Of a stretch of 64,000 bases of DNA, positions 30,441-43,300 are shown one piece after another. The stretch lies in assembly GCA_036023115.1 (NCBI GenBank), contig JAYKKT010000076.1:248001-312000 (forward strand), given 5' to 3'. How positions within the stretch are numbered: position 1 is the stretch's first letter; each line of letters starts with the position of its first letter. The stretch comes from Brasenia schreberi. Its lineage: Eukaryota > Streptophyta > Magnoliopsida > Nymphaeales > Cabombaceae. The notes under the pieces were generated by a model. It worked only from the letters and a program-made list of their open reading frames with translations. It ran no database searches and was not told where the DNA came from. Position numbers and translations under genes: made by a program.

Positions 30441-33400
30441 TGTAGACGCGCGAAAATCCCCACCTCTTCGCCTCTTTTGGGGGGCTTGGAGCGGATCCTC
30501 TCGTGTGTCTAAGGCCTATGTATGCAAATAGGGCGTGCCAGCTAGCTTACTTAAGCTAGCGAAGATATTTTTAACACTGACTTCTAAACGTGGCGACTGT
30601 GAGCAAGTAAGCTCTTGTCGTCGCAGACCTTCTTGCACCGATGCGCAAGGGTCAGTCTGTACGCTTTGCAAAAATCGAGTTTTGGAGAGAAAGTCTACGA
30701 AGCGGTTCGAGGTGTCTATTTCGGGTCTTTAAGATGCGGTTGCATGTTTTAGATCACGTGGATTTGCACGTGCCTAAGTCTTTTCTTTTATCCCTTTTCG
30801 GGCAACCTAGTTTGTGTGTTATGAACACTCCACTACATGGGCGAATTCGAGCGGGGCTTGCTTCGATGCAATATGCGTCCTACCTCGTGGTATGGCGTAG
30901 ATGCAATGCAAACTCACGCTACTCCAAAGGGAAAACCCGAAATGTAAAGACAATACTGAAGGGAAATGACTGAAGGGAAATAACCGAAGGGAAATAACTG
31001 AAGGGAAATAACCGAAGGGAAATATGTATATAGATTATGTATAGGAGCCCTTACTCGGGTCTTGCAAATAAGAGCGAAGGCTCAATGTGGGTGCGTGCTT
31101 GAATTAAAAGACTTACACACACGACATGAAATTAAACCTAAATATAAATTGCAGTATGGCCTTGACTAAGGTCTTGGGAGTAAGAGCGAAGGCTCAATGT
31201 GTGTGAGAGTGCTTGAATTGAAATACTACACACACGACATAAATGAAACCCAAATATAACTGCAATAAGGCCTTTACTAAGGTCTTGGGAGTAAGAGCGA
31301 AGGCTCAATGTGTGTGAAAGTGCTTGAATTGAAGGACTTACTCACACAACAAGAAATGAAACCCAAATAGTATAGGTCGGCCCTTACTTGGGTCTTTCAA
31401 ATAAGAGCGAAAGCTCAATGTGTGTGAGAGTGCTTGAATTGAAAGACTTACTCACACGACAAGAAATGAAACCCAAATAGTATAGGTCGGCCCTTACTTG
31501 GGTCTTTCAACTAAGAGCGAAAGCTCAATGTGTGTGAGAGTGCTTGAATTGAAAGACTTACTCACACGACAAGAAATGAAACCCAAATAGTATAGGTCGG
31601 CCCTTACTTGGGTCTTTCAACTAAGAGCGAAAGCTCAATGTGTGTGAGTGCTTGAATTGAAAGACAACGCACCCAACTTAAACAAAACCCTTCGAAAATG
31701 AAAGTATATATATACACTTATGTATTAGGGGTTGATTAGGCCCGTGTGTGTTCAAAATCGTGCACGACTAAGAGAGTGCACATGTGTGGTTGTGCCAAGC
31801 CACGTTATTACAAGCGGGGGGAGACTATACTCCGTTATTACAACCCCGTATCAAATTGAATCTCAAGCAAGTATACAACTAAGGACCGAGTTTAGGCACT
31901 TACGAGTAGCTGGTCCGTAGAGGCCTTGCTTGAGCGTAGGCTTGACCTTCGCCTTGGGCTGCAAACGGGAGCTCCGCGAAGATAGGTGATCAAAGGTGCT
32001 GGCCGGCTGCAAGTGGGGCGCGGGATAGGCGCCTCAAAGGTGGCCGATTGCAAGTGGATGTCGCCTCGAGGTGGGGGTTTAAAGGGGCTGAACAAGTGAG
32101 TTTTTAGGGTCACTAGGGGAGTTGAGTGTTTAGGGAAACTGGACCTAAAGGAGAGTTTGTGGGAAGGCCGAATGGGACACCTAGGGGAAGGCCGAATGGG
32201 AGGGGAAGGTAGTGGCCGGCAGTTTGAGTTGTGCTAGGTTCGGCTAAGTTAAAGTGGTGGTGGCGGGCTGCTAGGGTGATTAAGGCTGGAGTATGGGAAG
32301 GTAGCTAGTTAGGGGATGGGGCTAGGTGATAGTGGGAATAGTAGGTTTAAGGGAGTGTCACGGGCAAGTCTTAGGAAATCTAATAGGGTGGCCGGGTATG
32401 GTTGAGGTGAGTTAGGTAGGGGGCAAATGGTTGGGGCGGCTAAGGCTTGGCCGAGTGGGAGTGATGGCGGCGAGGGGCTGTTGGGTGGGTAAGGTGATGG
32501 TATGGTGGGTGGCTGGGAGTGGAGAGGGAGTAGAGAAGGGGCTAGGTAAGGTGCAGGGTACTTACCGAATGGGGAGAGGTGGTGGAAGGCAAGGAGAAGC
32601 CGGGTGTGGATGGGAGCTCGGCTGGTTCGATTGGGTGAAGGTGGTGGCGTCCGGCTGGGGAATGGTGGTGGATGGAAGAGGGAAGGTGGCGGTGTAGGTA
32701 GAGCTGGTGGAGCAGGTGGAGAGTGGAGCAGGCGGGCAGGTGGAGAGTGGAATCGGCTGGGCTGAGGTGAGGGCCTTCTAGCTTGAAAACCCGCCCCCAA
32801 AGGGGAGGGGTTAAAATAGGGGATGGGTAGGTCGGTTAGGGCTGGGCTGAGGGTAGTGGTTAGGTGGTTTAGGTAGGGTGGTATGTAGATAAGGTGGGCT
32901 GGAAAGGGTTGGGCCAGATATTTTGAAAACTAGGGGTTTGGGTAGATTGTGGGCTAAGGGTGGTTTAGGGGTTTAGGGCTAGGTTAGGTGGTTGGGTTTT
33001 AGGGTGAGGTTTAGTGAGCTAGGTTAGGTGATTAGGCTAGGTTTAGGCTAGGATTAGGGAAATTAATCTAGGTTTAGGGAAGGATTAGGGAAGTGGGTTA
33101 GGTGATTAGGTTGGGATTAGGCCGGGATTAGGGAAGTGGGCTAGGTGATTAGGTTAGGATTAGGGGTGGATTAGGGGTTTAGGCTAGGATTAGTCATTTT
33201 GGGTTAGGTTTAGGTGAAGGAGCTCCCTTAGCATGGCCCATAGACCTTGATCACCTCATGTTGGTGCAACCCTTGGTTAGGTTTTAGCTAATTACAAGCT
33301 TAAACCCACTCAATTAGGCTAACCCACATGATTAAACCCAAACTTGACACACAAGTCAAGCTTAATACAACACTCTTGATATTTTCCATCCCCACTCTCT

Positions 33401-34054
33401 CTCATGCCCAATATCCCACGTGAATTTCAAGTGGGCCCCACCTCCATTTATGAGAAGGTGATGTGGGCCATGGATATGGATATTGGATTGGATCTCTGGA
33501 TCCAAATCCAAATCCAAGTCCACATATGGGTTTGGATTGGAATCTGGATATATATTGTCTAGATCCAATCCAAACTGAACTCTGACTCCTTCGAGCTGGG
33601 TTCGAAACGGACGATTCGTGTGGGGCCTGACACCATCAGTACTCCGTCTGCGTTGGGTCTTCGCCAACATAGTCGTCCGCCTCCGTTTCTGCCTTCCGGA
33701 GATGACTTCAAAGGATATTTTGATAAGAACAGGGTCTTGGACGTTCGCGATCCTGGGGGTGTGAATCAGATACAAGAGTTGTTGTGCCGGGCTCGACATG
33801 TGCTCCGGTTCCGGGCTCTTCTTAGCTCTCCTGGTCCTGTCTTGATCGGGCCAAGCCGCTTCAGGGTTTCAAAACATGTTTTAAAAGGGTTTTCAAAAGC
33901 CATATCATATGTTTTTGAAAGATATAGTTTAAAACATATATACAGGGTTGTCTGGAAGGCTCCTGGGTTTCCAGACTCAAAAATGGCCCTTTGGGGCTGC
34001 TTGTATAAAACCAGATGAATTTTGAGAAGTTTGTGGGATTTCGGGGTGTTTACA
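30441..34054 (-). mobile_element. LTR L9: 3' LTR of Ef
   Basis: 3614 bp, both termini present. Tandem array about 31050-31665 and 14-bp repeats about 30953-31025. The TATA position reads TTAAAATAGG (about 32811-32820), one base away from the usual TTTAAATAGG, so promoter strength may differ. Confidence 0.93.
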
Positions 34055-35225
34055 GATGCCCCTCTTTGGCCTTGTCCAAATCGATTTGGATAAGGGCAAA
34101 GATGACAAACACCCCTTTTAATGTCTCCCTAGATCTAGCCACGAAGAATATGGGATCGTCCCAATTTTAGCAAAATCTCAATTTACAAACTCTGGTAGGA
34201 GGAGATATCACGCCAAAGGGTTATACTATGGAATCTGGTCCTAAAATGGGATCATGTTCATGCAAGTACCATGCGTGGAATGCAGATGACATGGGTGTGG
34301 TGCCGAGAGTAGCGACCTCCCAGAGACCAGATGTGGTCAAACTCTAGAGACTTACAAGGTTTATTGCTCCAAGTGAGCAAATCCTATGCTGTTCGATGTT
34401 CGGTTTTCAAAACTTATTTACAAAAGCTATTTACAAAAGGGACAACTGTCTTGAGTCTCGATCCTAAGGATCTCGAGCTCTTCGTGCTTGCCCTTGTTTG
34501 AGTCTCAACACTCGCTTATCTAGTGGAGGTTTTATAAGAAAACAAGCTTCATTTCAAATTCCTACCTCTTACTCGAAACGTCGAATTCTCAAACAAGATG
34601 AAATTCAAGTAAGTAAATCCTATTTTTACTTTAGGATTCCTCGAAACGAACCATGCTTTAGCTTGGGATAAGCCAGGGATGGGAAAGAGATACCACGGTC
34701 CCTTCTGAAGCGTCCCGTGGTTTAAGGCATAGAAGGCGGAAAACTGCTCTTTTTGAGCTTTTTGGCCTCTTTTTCCTTTTTTTTCATAGAGGGTCTCCCT
34801 TTGGGAGTACTTTTTCTTTAATCCCTCTTTTTCATAAGAGAATCGATTTTTCTTTTTGAAGTCTGGTTTCTTTCTTTTGGAAAGAGACTTTAAATGGGAA
34901 ATTCCCTTTTGTTTTGGGCCTTTGTTTTCCTTTTGGAAGGAGAAGAGAAGAGGGGAGGACTTATCCCAAGCATACACTCGATCCATTCCAGATCAGCCTA
35001 TTTAGAAATAGCACGTACTACTTGCAAGTATCTTGCTATGTTGAACTAGGCCTTTCTTTGTAAGAAGAAGGATTTTGAAATGTAACCACGATTTTGAAAA
35101 CTCCACTCTTTCACAAGTGTGAATTCTCTTACTCAGGGTCACACGAGTTTGCCTTTGCACCTTATTCACCTGTCTCAGGGCAGCTATCCCTAAAAATTTT
35201 CGAAAACTGGAATTTAATCCAGATC
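34055..35225 (-). other. Element Ef: non-coding region between pol and 3' LTR
   Basis: 1171 bp. Polypurine tract complement at 34059-34067 and near-palindrome at 34071-34094. It carries the longest version of the lysine-rich sense frame (34986-34549, 145 codons, MDRVYAWDKSS...). No known domain recognised. Confidence 0.85.
34059..34067 (-). promoter_or_regulatory. Polypurine tract of Ef
   Basis: CCCCTCTTT on the plus strand, i.e. AAAGAGGGG in element sense, followed by CATC and the 3' LTR. Confidence 0.88.
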
Positions 35226-37622
35226 CTATACATGATATTTCTTTAAGTATTGAATATTGATAGGATCTGCTAAATTCCTACCTTCTACATCGGTCAACCA
35301 ATACGAATTGTTCGTAGTGGTTGCTCGTACAACATAGGGTCCATCCCAGTTGGGGCGCCACTTACCTAAGGGGTGTGGGCCGCGATGGTGGATGGTTTTT
35401 AAGACCAGATCTCCCACTTCAAAGTGGCGAGGTCTTATGTGTTTGCCATAATGTCGGGCTATCCTTTGTCGGTATGCGCGAGCATGATCCATGGCAAGGA
35501 GTCGCCTCTCATCTAGCAAATCTAGTTCGGCCATCCTAGCATGCTGAAGAGTCTCTAGGGGGAGGTCGAGTGCTATGGATGTATGAAATGAATGCAGTTG
35601 AGTATGAATGGGAAGAATGGCGTTTGTGCCATAGACCAACTCGAATGGTGTGGCATTCGTGGGAGTCCGGATGGAAGTCCTATAAGCCCATAAGGCTTCA
35701 TCCAGCTTCTCGTGCCACGTCCTACCCTTCTCTAAGGTTTTCTCAATAATACTAATGAGAGTCTTGTTTGTGGCTTCGGCTTGGCCGTTGCCTTGAGGGT
35801 AGTAGGGCGAGGAGAAGTGGTGCGTTATGCCATACGTGTTGCACAACTTAACCATCCGCTCATTCTTGAATGGCGTACCATTATCAGACACAAGGTCTCG
35901 TGGAACCCCAAATCGAGCCAAGATATTCCTCCGGATGAAAGCCACCACATGTTGCCCCATTACATTGGTTAGGGAAATGGCTTCCACCCACTTGGAGAAA
36001 TACTCCGTGGCTGCTAAAATAAAACGATGCCCATTCGAGGCCTTTGGAAATATTGGGCCTACAATGTCAAACGCCCACATGGTAAATGGCCAGGGGCTGA
36101 CCACGGAATGCAATGCAGATGAAGGGATATGAATGGCGTGCCCATGCACTTGACACGGATGACACTTCCTAACATGATCGTGACAATCCTTTTTCAGGGT
36201 GGACCAAAAATAGCCCCCTCTGAGTATTTTCATCGCCATCATGTTGGCATTAACATGACCTCCACATTCTCCATCGTGGAACTCATGCATCACTATCCTA
36301 GCCTCCTCTAGGTCGATACACCTAAGCAGAATGCCGGTAAAACTCTTTTTGTATAAGACCCCACCCAGAATGGTGTATCGGGTCGAAATCTTACGAATGA
36401 ATGCCTTATCTTTGGATGTGGCATTCTCGGCAAATCCCCCATTTTCTAAAAATTGTTTTATGTCATAGAACCAGGGTTTTTCAATAGACTCTAGGTTGTT
36501 TTGGCAAATATCCAAGTCGTGTGTGGATGGATGGGGCGCATGCCATATTTCCAAAGATCTGGTCCCTGAAATGGGATCGACCTTCAGGGCTGAACCCAAG
36601 GAGGAGAGGGCATCGGCGATGCCATTGTCCTCTCTTCCTACGTGTGTGAGCTTACACGACTGGAAGGATTGGACCAATCGAGTGGCCAACTCGTGATATG
36701 GAAGTAGTTTCTCATTACGTACTTGCCAAATTTTTAAAACCTGGTTTATGACAAGGAGCGAATCTCCAAAGACCTCGATGCATGATGCCCCTAGAGTTTT
36801 CGAAATCCTTAAGCCTTGTATGAGTGCTTCATACTCAGCTACGTTGTTGGAACATTCGAAATCTAAGCAGACTGCTATGGGAATCTCGCCCTTTTCAGGG
36901 GAGATTAGGATGATCCCGGCACCAGCCCCTCGTTGGTTTCGTGCCCCATCGAAGTGCATCTTCCACACTTGGTTTTCGAAAGAATTTGCCAAAATGTGGT
37001 TTTGAAAATGGTTTTGCAATATGCCTTCATCAGGCATTTCGACAAGAGTGGGATATGTGTCCTCTAAGGGGAATTCAACCACGTAATCTGCTAGGGCTTG
37101 CCCCTTAATGGAGATCTGGTGATGGTATTTCAGATCATACTCCATTAGAAGGAGCTGCCATTTGCCCAATCTACCCGTGAGAATGGGTTTTTCGAACAAG
37201 TGCTTGATTGGATCAAGCTTGGACACTATCCAGATCTCATGATCTAGGAAATAGTGTCTGAACTTTTGGCAGGCCCAGACTAGGGCCAAGCATGTCTTCT
37301 CCATGGCTTGATAATTTCGTTCATAGGCCAAGAGAGTTTTCGAAATATAGTAGATGGCATACTCCTTATGGGTGTCATCCTCGTATTGAGCCAACAGGGC
37401 TCCTAAAGCATTTACATGCACGGAAATGTATAATAAAAGCGATTTTCCTTGTTTTGGAGGATTCAAAACGGGGGGATTAACCAAGTATGCCTTCAGCCTC
37501 TCGAAGGACTTTTGGCATTCGTCATCCCATAAGAATTTCGTACCCTTCCTCAACAGTTTGTTGAAGGGTTCGCATCTAGTTGCCAGATTCGATATGAAAA
37601 CCAAATAAGAGCGAAAGCTCAA
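35226..37622 (-). CDS. Element Ef pol: degenerate RNase H, archaeal-type RNase H, integrase (798 codons open)
   Basis: The longest open frame in the window. Residues 1-8 come from LTR sequence by fusion; pol homology starts about residue 9 (FISNLATRCEP, end of RT). Residues ~57-180: RT-linked RNase H lacking its first Asp. aRNH: D225, E263, D287, D337. Integrase: H449-x6-H456, C487-x2-C490; D519, D580, E616 with 35 residues between the last two; WDGPY at 759-763. No chromodomain. No internal stop or frameshift, unlike Ea and Ec. The apparent ATG is an accident of the LTR-pol junction, so translation from it is doubtful. If made, the protein could in principle supply integrase and RNase H functions, but not RT, protease or Gag. 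Confidence 0.92.
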   Translation of the reverse strand: MSFRSYLVFISNLATRCEPFNKLLRKGTKFLWDDECQKSFERLKAYLVNPPVLNPPKQGKSLLLYISVHVNALGALLAQYEDDTHKEYAIYYISKTLLAYERNYQAMEKTCLALVWACQKFRHYFLDHEIWIVSKLDPIKHLFEKPILTGRLGKWQLLLMEYDLKYHHQISIKGQALADYVVEFPLEDTYPTLVEMPDEGILQNHFQNHILANSFENQVWKMHFDGARNQRGAGAGIILISPEKGEIPIAVCLDFECSNNVAEYEALIQGLRISKTLGASCIEVFGDSLLVINQVLKIWQVRNEKLLPYHELATRLVQSFQSCKLTHVGREDNGIADALSSLGSALKVDPISGTRSLEIWHAPHPSTHDLDICQNNLESIEKPWFYDIKQFLENGGFAENATSKDKAFIRKISTRYTILGGVLYKKSFTGILLRCIDLEEARIVMHEFHDGECGGHVNANMMAMKILRGGYFWSTLKKDCHDHVRKCHPCQVHGHAIHIPSSALHSVVSPWPFTMWAFDIVGPIFPKASNGHRFILAATEYFSKWVEAISLTNVMGQHVVAFIRRNILARFGVPRDLVSDNGTPFKNERMVKLCNTYGITHHFSSPYYPQGNGQAEATNKTLISIIEKTLEKGRTWHEKLDEALWAYRTSIRTPTNATPFELVYGTNAILPIHTQLHSFHTSIALDLPLETLQHARMAELDLLDERRLLAMDHARAYRQRIARHYGKHIRPRHFEVGDLVLKTIHHRGPHPLGKWRPNWDGPYVVRATTTNNSYWLTDVEGRNLADPINIQYLKKYHV

Positions 37623-40128
37623 TGTGTGTGAGAGTGCTTGAATTGAAAGACTTACTCACACGACAAGAAATGAAACCCAAATAGTATAGGTCGGCCCTTA
37701 CTTGGGTCTTTCAACTAAGAGCGAAAGCTCAATGTGTGTGAGTGCTTGAATTGAAAGACAACGCACCCAACTTAAACAAAACCCTTCGAAAATGAAAGTA
37801 TATATATACACTTATGTATTAGGGGCTGATTAGGCCCGTGTGTGTTCAAAATCGTGCACGACTAAGAGAGTGCACGTGTGTGGTTGTGCCAAGCCACGTT
37901 ATTACAAGCGGGGGGAGACTATGCTCCGTTATTACAACCCCGTATCAAATTGAATCTCAAGCAAGTATACAACTAAGGACCGAGTTTAGGCACTTACGAG
38001 TAGCTGGTCCGTAGAGGCCTTGCTTGAGCGTGGGCTTGACCTTCGCCTTGGAATGCAAACGGGAGCTTTGCGAAGATAGGTGATCAAAGGTGCTGGCCGG
38101 CTGCAAGTGGGGGGCGGGATAGGCGCCTCAAAGGTGGCCGATTGCAAGTGGATGTCGCCTCGAGGTGGGGGTTTAAAGGGGCTGAACAAGTGAGTTTTTA
38201 GGGTCACTAGGGGAGTTGAGTGTTTAGGGAAACTGGACCTAATGGAGAGTTTGTGGGAAGGCCGAATGGGACACCTAGGGGAAGGCCGAATGGGACACCT
38301 AGGGGAAGGTAGTGGCCGGCAGTTTGAGTTGTGCTAGGTTCGGCTAAGTTAAAGTGGTGGTGGCGGGCTGCTAGGGTGATTAAGGCTGGAGTATGGGAAG
38401 GTAGCTAGTTAGGGGATGGGGCTAGGTGATAGTGGGAATAGTAGGTTTAAGGGAGTGTCACGGGCAAGTCTTAGGAAATCTAATAGGGTGGCCGGGTATG
38501 GTTGAGGTGAGTTAGGTAGGGGGCAAACGGTTGGGGCGGCTAAGGTTTGGCCGAGTGGGAGTGATGGCGGCGAGGGGCTGTTGGGTGGGTAAGGTGATGG
38601 TATGGTGGGTGGCTGGGAGTGGAGAGGGAGTAGAGAAGGGGCTAGGTAAGGTGCAGGGTACTTACCGAATGGGGAGAGGCGGTGGAAGGCAAGGAGAAGC
38701 CGGTGGTGTGGATGGGAGCTCGGCTGGTTCGATTGGGTGAAGGTGGTGGCGTCCGGCTGGGGAATGGTGGTGGATGGAAGAGGGAAGGTGGCGGTGCAGG
38801 TAGAGCTGGTGGAGCAGGTGGAGAGTGGAGCAGGTGGTGAGTGGAGCAGGCGGGCAGGTGGAGAGTGGAATCGGCTAGGCTGAGGTGAGGGCCTTCTAGC
38901 TTGAAAACCCGCCCCCAAAGGGGAGGGGTTAAATAGGGGATGGGTAGGTCGGTTAGGGCTGGGCTGAGGGTAGTGGTTAGGTGGTTTAGGTAGGGTGGTA
39001 TGTAGATAAGGTGGGCTGGAAAGGGTTGGGCCAGATATTTTGAAAACTAGGGGTTTGGGTAGATTGTGGGCTAAGGGTGGTTTAGGGGTTTAGGGCTAGG
39101 TTAGGTGGTTGGGTTTTAGGGTGAGGTTTAGTGAGCTAGGTTAGGTGATTAGGCTAGGTTTAGGCTAGGATTAGGGAAATTAATCTAGGTTTAGGGAAGG
39201 ATTAGGGAAGTGGGCTAGGTGATTAGGTTAGGATTAGGGGTGGATTAGGGGTTTAGGCTAGGATTAGTCATTTTGGGTTAGGTTTAGGTGAAGGAGCTCC
39301 CTTAGCATGGCCCATAGACCTTGATCACCTCATGTTGGTGCAGCCCTAGGTTAGGTTTTAGCTAATTACAAGCTTAAACCCACTCAATTAGGCTAACCCA
39401 CATGATTAAACCCAAACTTGACACACAAGTCAAGCTTAATACAACACTCTTGATATTTTCCATCCCCACTCTCTCTCATGCCCAATATCCCACGTGAATT
39501 TCAAGTGGGCCCCACCTCCATTTATGAGAAGGTGATGTGGGCCATGGATATGGATATTGGATTGGATCTCTGGATCCAAATCCAAATCCAAGTCCACATA
39601 TGGGTTTGGATTGGAATCTGGATATATATGGTCTAGATCCAATCCAAACTGAACTCTGACTCCTTCGAGCTGGGTTCGAAACGGACGATTCGTGCGGGGC
39701 CTGACACCATCAGTACTCCGTCTGCGTTGGGTCTTCGCCAACATAGTCGTCCGCCTCCGTTTCTGCCTTCCGGAGATGACTTCAAAGGATATTTTGATAA
39801 GAACAGGGTCTTGGACGTTCGCGATCCTGGGGGTGTGAATCAGATACAAGAGTTGTTGTGTCGGGCTCGACATGTGCTCCGGTTCCGGGCTCTTCTTAGC
39901 TCTCCTGGTCCTATCTTGATCGGGCCAAGCCGCTTCGGGGTTTCAAAACATGTTTTAAAAGGGTTTTCAAAAGCCATATCATATGTTTTTGAAAGATATA
40001 GTTTAAAACATATATACAGGGTTGTCTGGAAGGCTCCTGGGTTTCCAGACTCAAAAATGGCCCTTTGGGGCTGCTTGTATAAAACCAGATGAATTTTGAG
40101 AAGTTCGTGGGATTTCGGGGTGTTTACA
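37602..40128 (-). mobile_element. LTR L10: 5' LTR of Ef, truncated
   Basis: Starts (minus sense) TGTAAACACC at 40128 and runs to the tandem array, where it is cut at 37602. Three extra bases (AAC, 37599-37601) separate it from pol. The LTR 3' end, 14-bp repeats and PBS are lost. The telomere-like block (about 39070-39260) is roughly 40 bp shorter than in L9. The TATA complement (GGTTAAATAGG, about 38926-38936) remains. Confidence 0.92.
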
Positions 40129-40374
40129 GAAGGCTCGGCTGGGAGGTTGGCCAAGGTGGGCTGGGCCAAGGTGGGTTGGAAGGGATTGAAAAACCCGCCC
40201 CTTAGGGGGGTTTATATAGGTTGGTGAAGGGCGGTTGGGGCTTGTTTTGAGGAGGTGGTAAGGTGGTTTAGGTAGTGGTGGTGTGGTGATAAGGTGGGCT
40301 GGTTTTGGGGAGGGGCCAGATATTTTAATACAAGGGGTTTTAGGTAGATGGTGTGCTAGGTTTAGGTGGGGTGG
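40129..40374 (-). mobile_element. LTR L7 of Eb, piece c
   Basis: Continues L7 from the GAAGG repeat: leader, TTTATATAGG TATA complement (about 40210-40219) and the start of the telomere-like block, ending with GGTGG (40370-40374), the target repeat of L11. Matches the plus-strand order of L13 at about 53160-53440. Confidence 0.88.
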
Positions 40375-43300
40375 TGTAGACACGCGAAAATCCCCGCCTC
40401 TTTGCCCCTTTCGTGGCTTGGAGTGGATCTTATCGTGCGTCTAAGGCCTATGTATACAAATAGGGCGTGCCAGCTAGCTTACTTAAGCTAGCGAAGATAT
40501 ATCAACACTGACTTCTAAACGTGGCGACTGTGAGCAAGTGAGCTCTTGTCGTCGCAGACCTTCTTGCACCGATGCGCAAGGGTCAGTCTGTACGCTTTTG
40601 CAAAAATCGAGTTTTTAGGGAGAAAGTCTACGAAACGGTTCGAGGTGTCTATTTCGGGTTTTTAAGATGCGATTGCATGTTTTTAGATCACGTGGATTTG
40701 CACGTGCCTAAGTCTTTTCTTTTATCCCTTTTTGGGTCGCCTAGTTTGTGTGTTATGAACACTCCACTACATGGGTGAATTCGAGCGGGGGTTGCTTCGA
40801 TGCAATATGCGTCCTACCTCGTGGTATGGCGTAGATGCAATGCAAACTCACGCTACTCCAAAGGGAAAACCCGAAATGTAAAGATAATGCTGAAGGGAAA
40901 TAACAGAAGGGAAATAACCGAAGGGAAATAACCGAAGGGAAATAACCGAAGGGAAATAACCGAAGGGAAATAACCGAAGGGAGATACGTATATATCTTAT
41001 GTATATGAGCCCTTACTCGGGTCTTGCAAATAAGAGCGAAGGCTCAATGTGGGTGCGTGTTTGAATTGAAAGACTTACACACACGACATGAAATTAAACC
41101 CAAATATAAATTGCAGTATGGCCTTGACTAAGGTCTTGGGAGTAAGAGCGAAGGCTCAATGTGTGTGAGAGTGTTTAAATTGAAGTACTACACACACGAC
41201 ATAAATGAAACCCAAATATAACTGCAATAAGGCCTTTACTAAGGTCTTGGGAGTAAGAGCGAAGGCTCAATGTGTGTGAAAGTGCTTGAATTGAAAGACT
41301 TACTCACACGACAAGAAATGAAACCCAAATAGTATAGGTCGGCCCTTACTTGGGTCTTTCAAATAAGAGCGAAAGCTCAATGTGTGTGAGAGTGTTTAAA
41401 TTGAAAGACTTACTCACACGACATGAAATGAAACCCAAATAGTATAGATCGGCCCTTACTTGGGTCTTTCAAATAAGAGCGAAAGCTCAATGTGTGTGAG
41501 AGTGTTTAAATTGAAAGACAACACACCCAACTTAAACAAAACCCTTCGGAAATGAAATATATACGTACACTTATATATTAGGGGCTGATTAGGCCCGTGT
41601 GTGTTTGAAATTGTGCACGACTAAGAGAGTGCACGTGTGTGGTTGTGCCAAGCCACGTTATTACAAGCGGGGGGAGACTATGCTCCGTTATTACAACCCC
41701 GTATCAAATTGAATTTCAAGCAAGTGTATGATCAAAGACCGAGTTTAGAAACTTACAAGTAGCTGGTCCGTAGAGGTCTTGCTTGAGCGTGGCCTTGGCT
41801 TTGGGCTGCAAATGGGAGCTCCGCGAAGGTGTGTGACCAAGGGTGCTGGCCGGCTGCAAATGGGGCGCGGGATGGACGCCTCGAAGGGGACCGGTGGCAA
41901 GTGGGCGGCGCCTCCAAGTAGGGAGTTTAGAGTGGCTGACTAAGTGGGTCTTAGGGTCACTAGGGAAGTTAGGTACTAAGGGAAAACTGGCCCTAAAAGG
42001 TGAGTTAGTGGGAAGGCCAAATAGGGCACCTAGGGGGGGTCGGCCGAATGGGAGATGGTGGCTAAGCAGTGGCCAGCCACTTGGGTTATCCTAGGTTCGG
42101 CTAGGCTTAGATGGTGGCGGCAAAGAGGTTGAGCTAAGGGGAAGATGGGTGGCTAAGAGTGGAGGGGTGGTAGAGAGTGGCTGTGAGGGAGTTAGGGGGA
42201 CTTACCGAATGGGAAAGAGTGGCGGATGGAGCGGGAGAGTGGCGGGCAGGTAGCTGTCGGCTGGTGGAGTTGGTGGAAGATAGTGGCGTCCGGATGGGGG
42301 GCAGTGGTGGTGGACGGAAGAGGGAAGGTGGCGGAGCAGGTGGCGGCTGGTGGAGGAGCTGGAGCTGCTGGGAAGACGGATGAGAGATGGGAGAATGAGA
42401 GGGCCCGGCTGGGAGTGGAGAGTGGTTCCCACTTGGAAAACCCGCCCACAATGAGGGGGGTTTAAATAGGGGATGGGTAGGTCGGTTAGGGCTGGGTTGT
42501 GGGTAGTGGTTAGGTGGTTTAGGTAGGGTAGTATGTAGATAAGGTGGGCTGGATGGGGTTGGGCCAGATATTTTAAAACTAGGGGTTTGGGAAAATCGTG
42601 GGCTAAGGGTGGTTTAGGGGTTTAGGGCTAGGTTAGGTGGTTGGGTTTTAGGGTGAGGTTTAGTGAGCTAGGTTAGGTGGTTTAGGCTAGGTTTAGGCTA
42701 GGATTAGGGAAATTAATCTAGGTTTAGGGAAGGATTAGGGGAGTGGGTTAGGTGATTAGGTTGGGATTAGGCCGGGATTAGGGAAGTGGGTTAGGTGATT
42801 AGGTTCAGATTAGGGGTGGATTAGGGGTTTAGGCTAGGTTTAGGCATTTTTGGCTAGGTTTAGGTGAAGGAGCTCCCTTAGCATGACCCATAGACCTTGA
42901 TCACCCCATGTTGGTGCAGCCCTAGGTTAGGTTTTAGCTAATTACAAGCTTAAACCCACTCAATTAGGCTAACCCACATGATTAACCCAAACTTGACACA
43001 CAAGTCAAGCTTAATACAACACTCTTGATATTTTTCAACCCCACTCTCTCTCATGCCCAATATCCCACGTGAATTTCAAGTGGGCCCCACCTCCATTTAT
43101 GAGAAGGTGATGTGGGCCATGGATATGGATATTGGATTGGATCTCTGGATCCAAATCCAAATCCAAATCCACATATGGGTTTGGATTGGAATCTGGATAT
43201 ATATGGTCCAGATCCAATCCAAACTGAACTCTGACTCCTTCGAGCTGGGTTCGAAACGGACGATTCGTGCGGGGCCTGACAGCATCAGTACTCCGTCTGC

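Larger units (their letters stand above)
30441..40128 (-). mobile_element. Element Ef: internally deleted retrotransposon, target repeat GAAGG
   Basis: 9688 bp bounded by TGTAGACGCG (30441) and GGTGTTTACA (40128), with GAAGG at 30436-30440 and 40129-40133. In minus-strand order: truncated 5' LTR, the 3' half of pol, the post-pol region with polypurine tract, complete 3' LTR. PBS, gag, protease and most of RT are deleted, so it is non-autonomous. The two LTRs look nearly identical, which suggests a young insertion. Confidence 0.95.
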
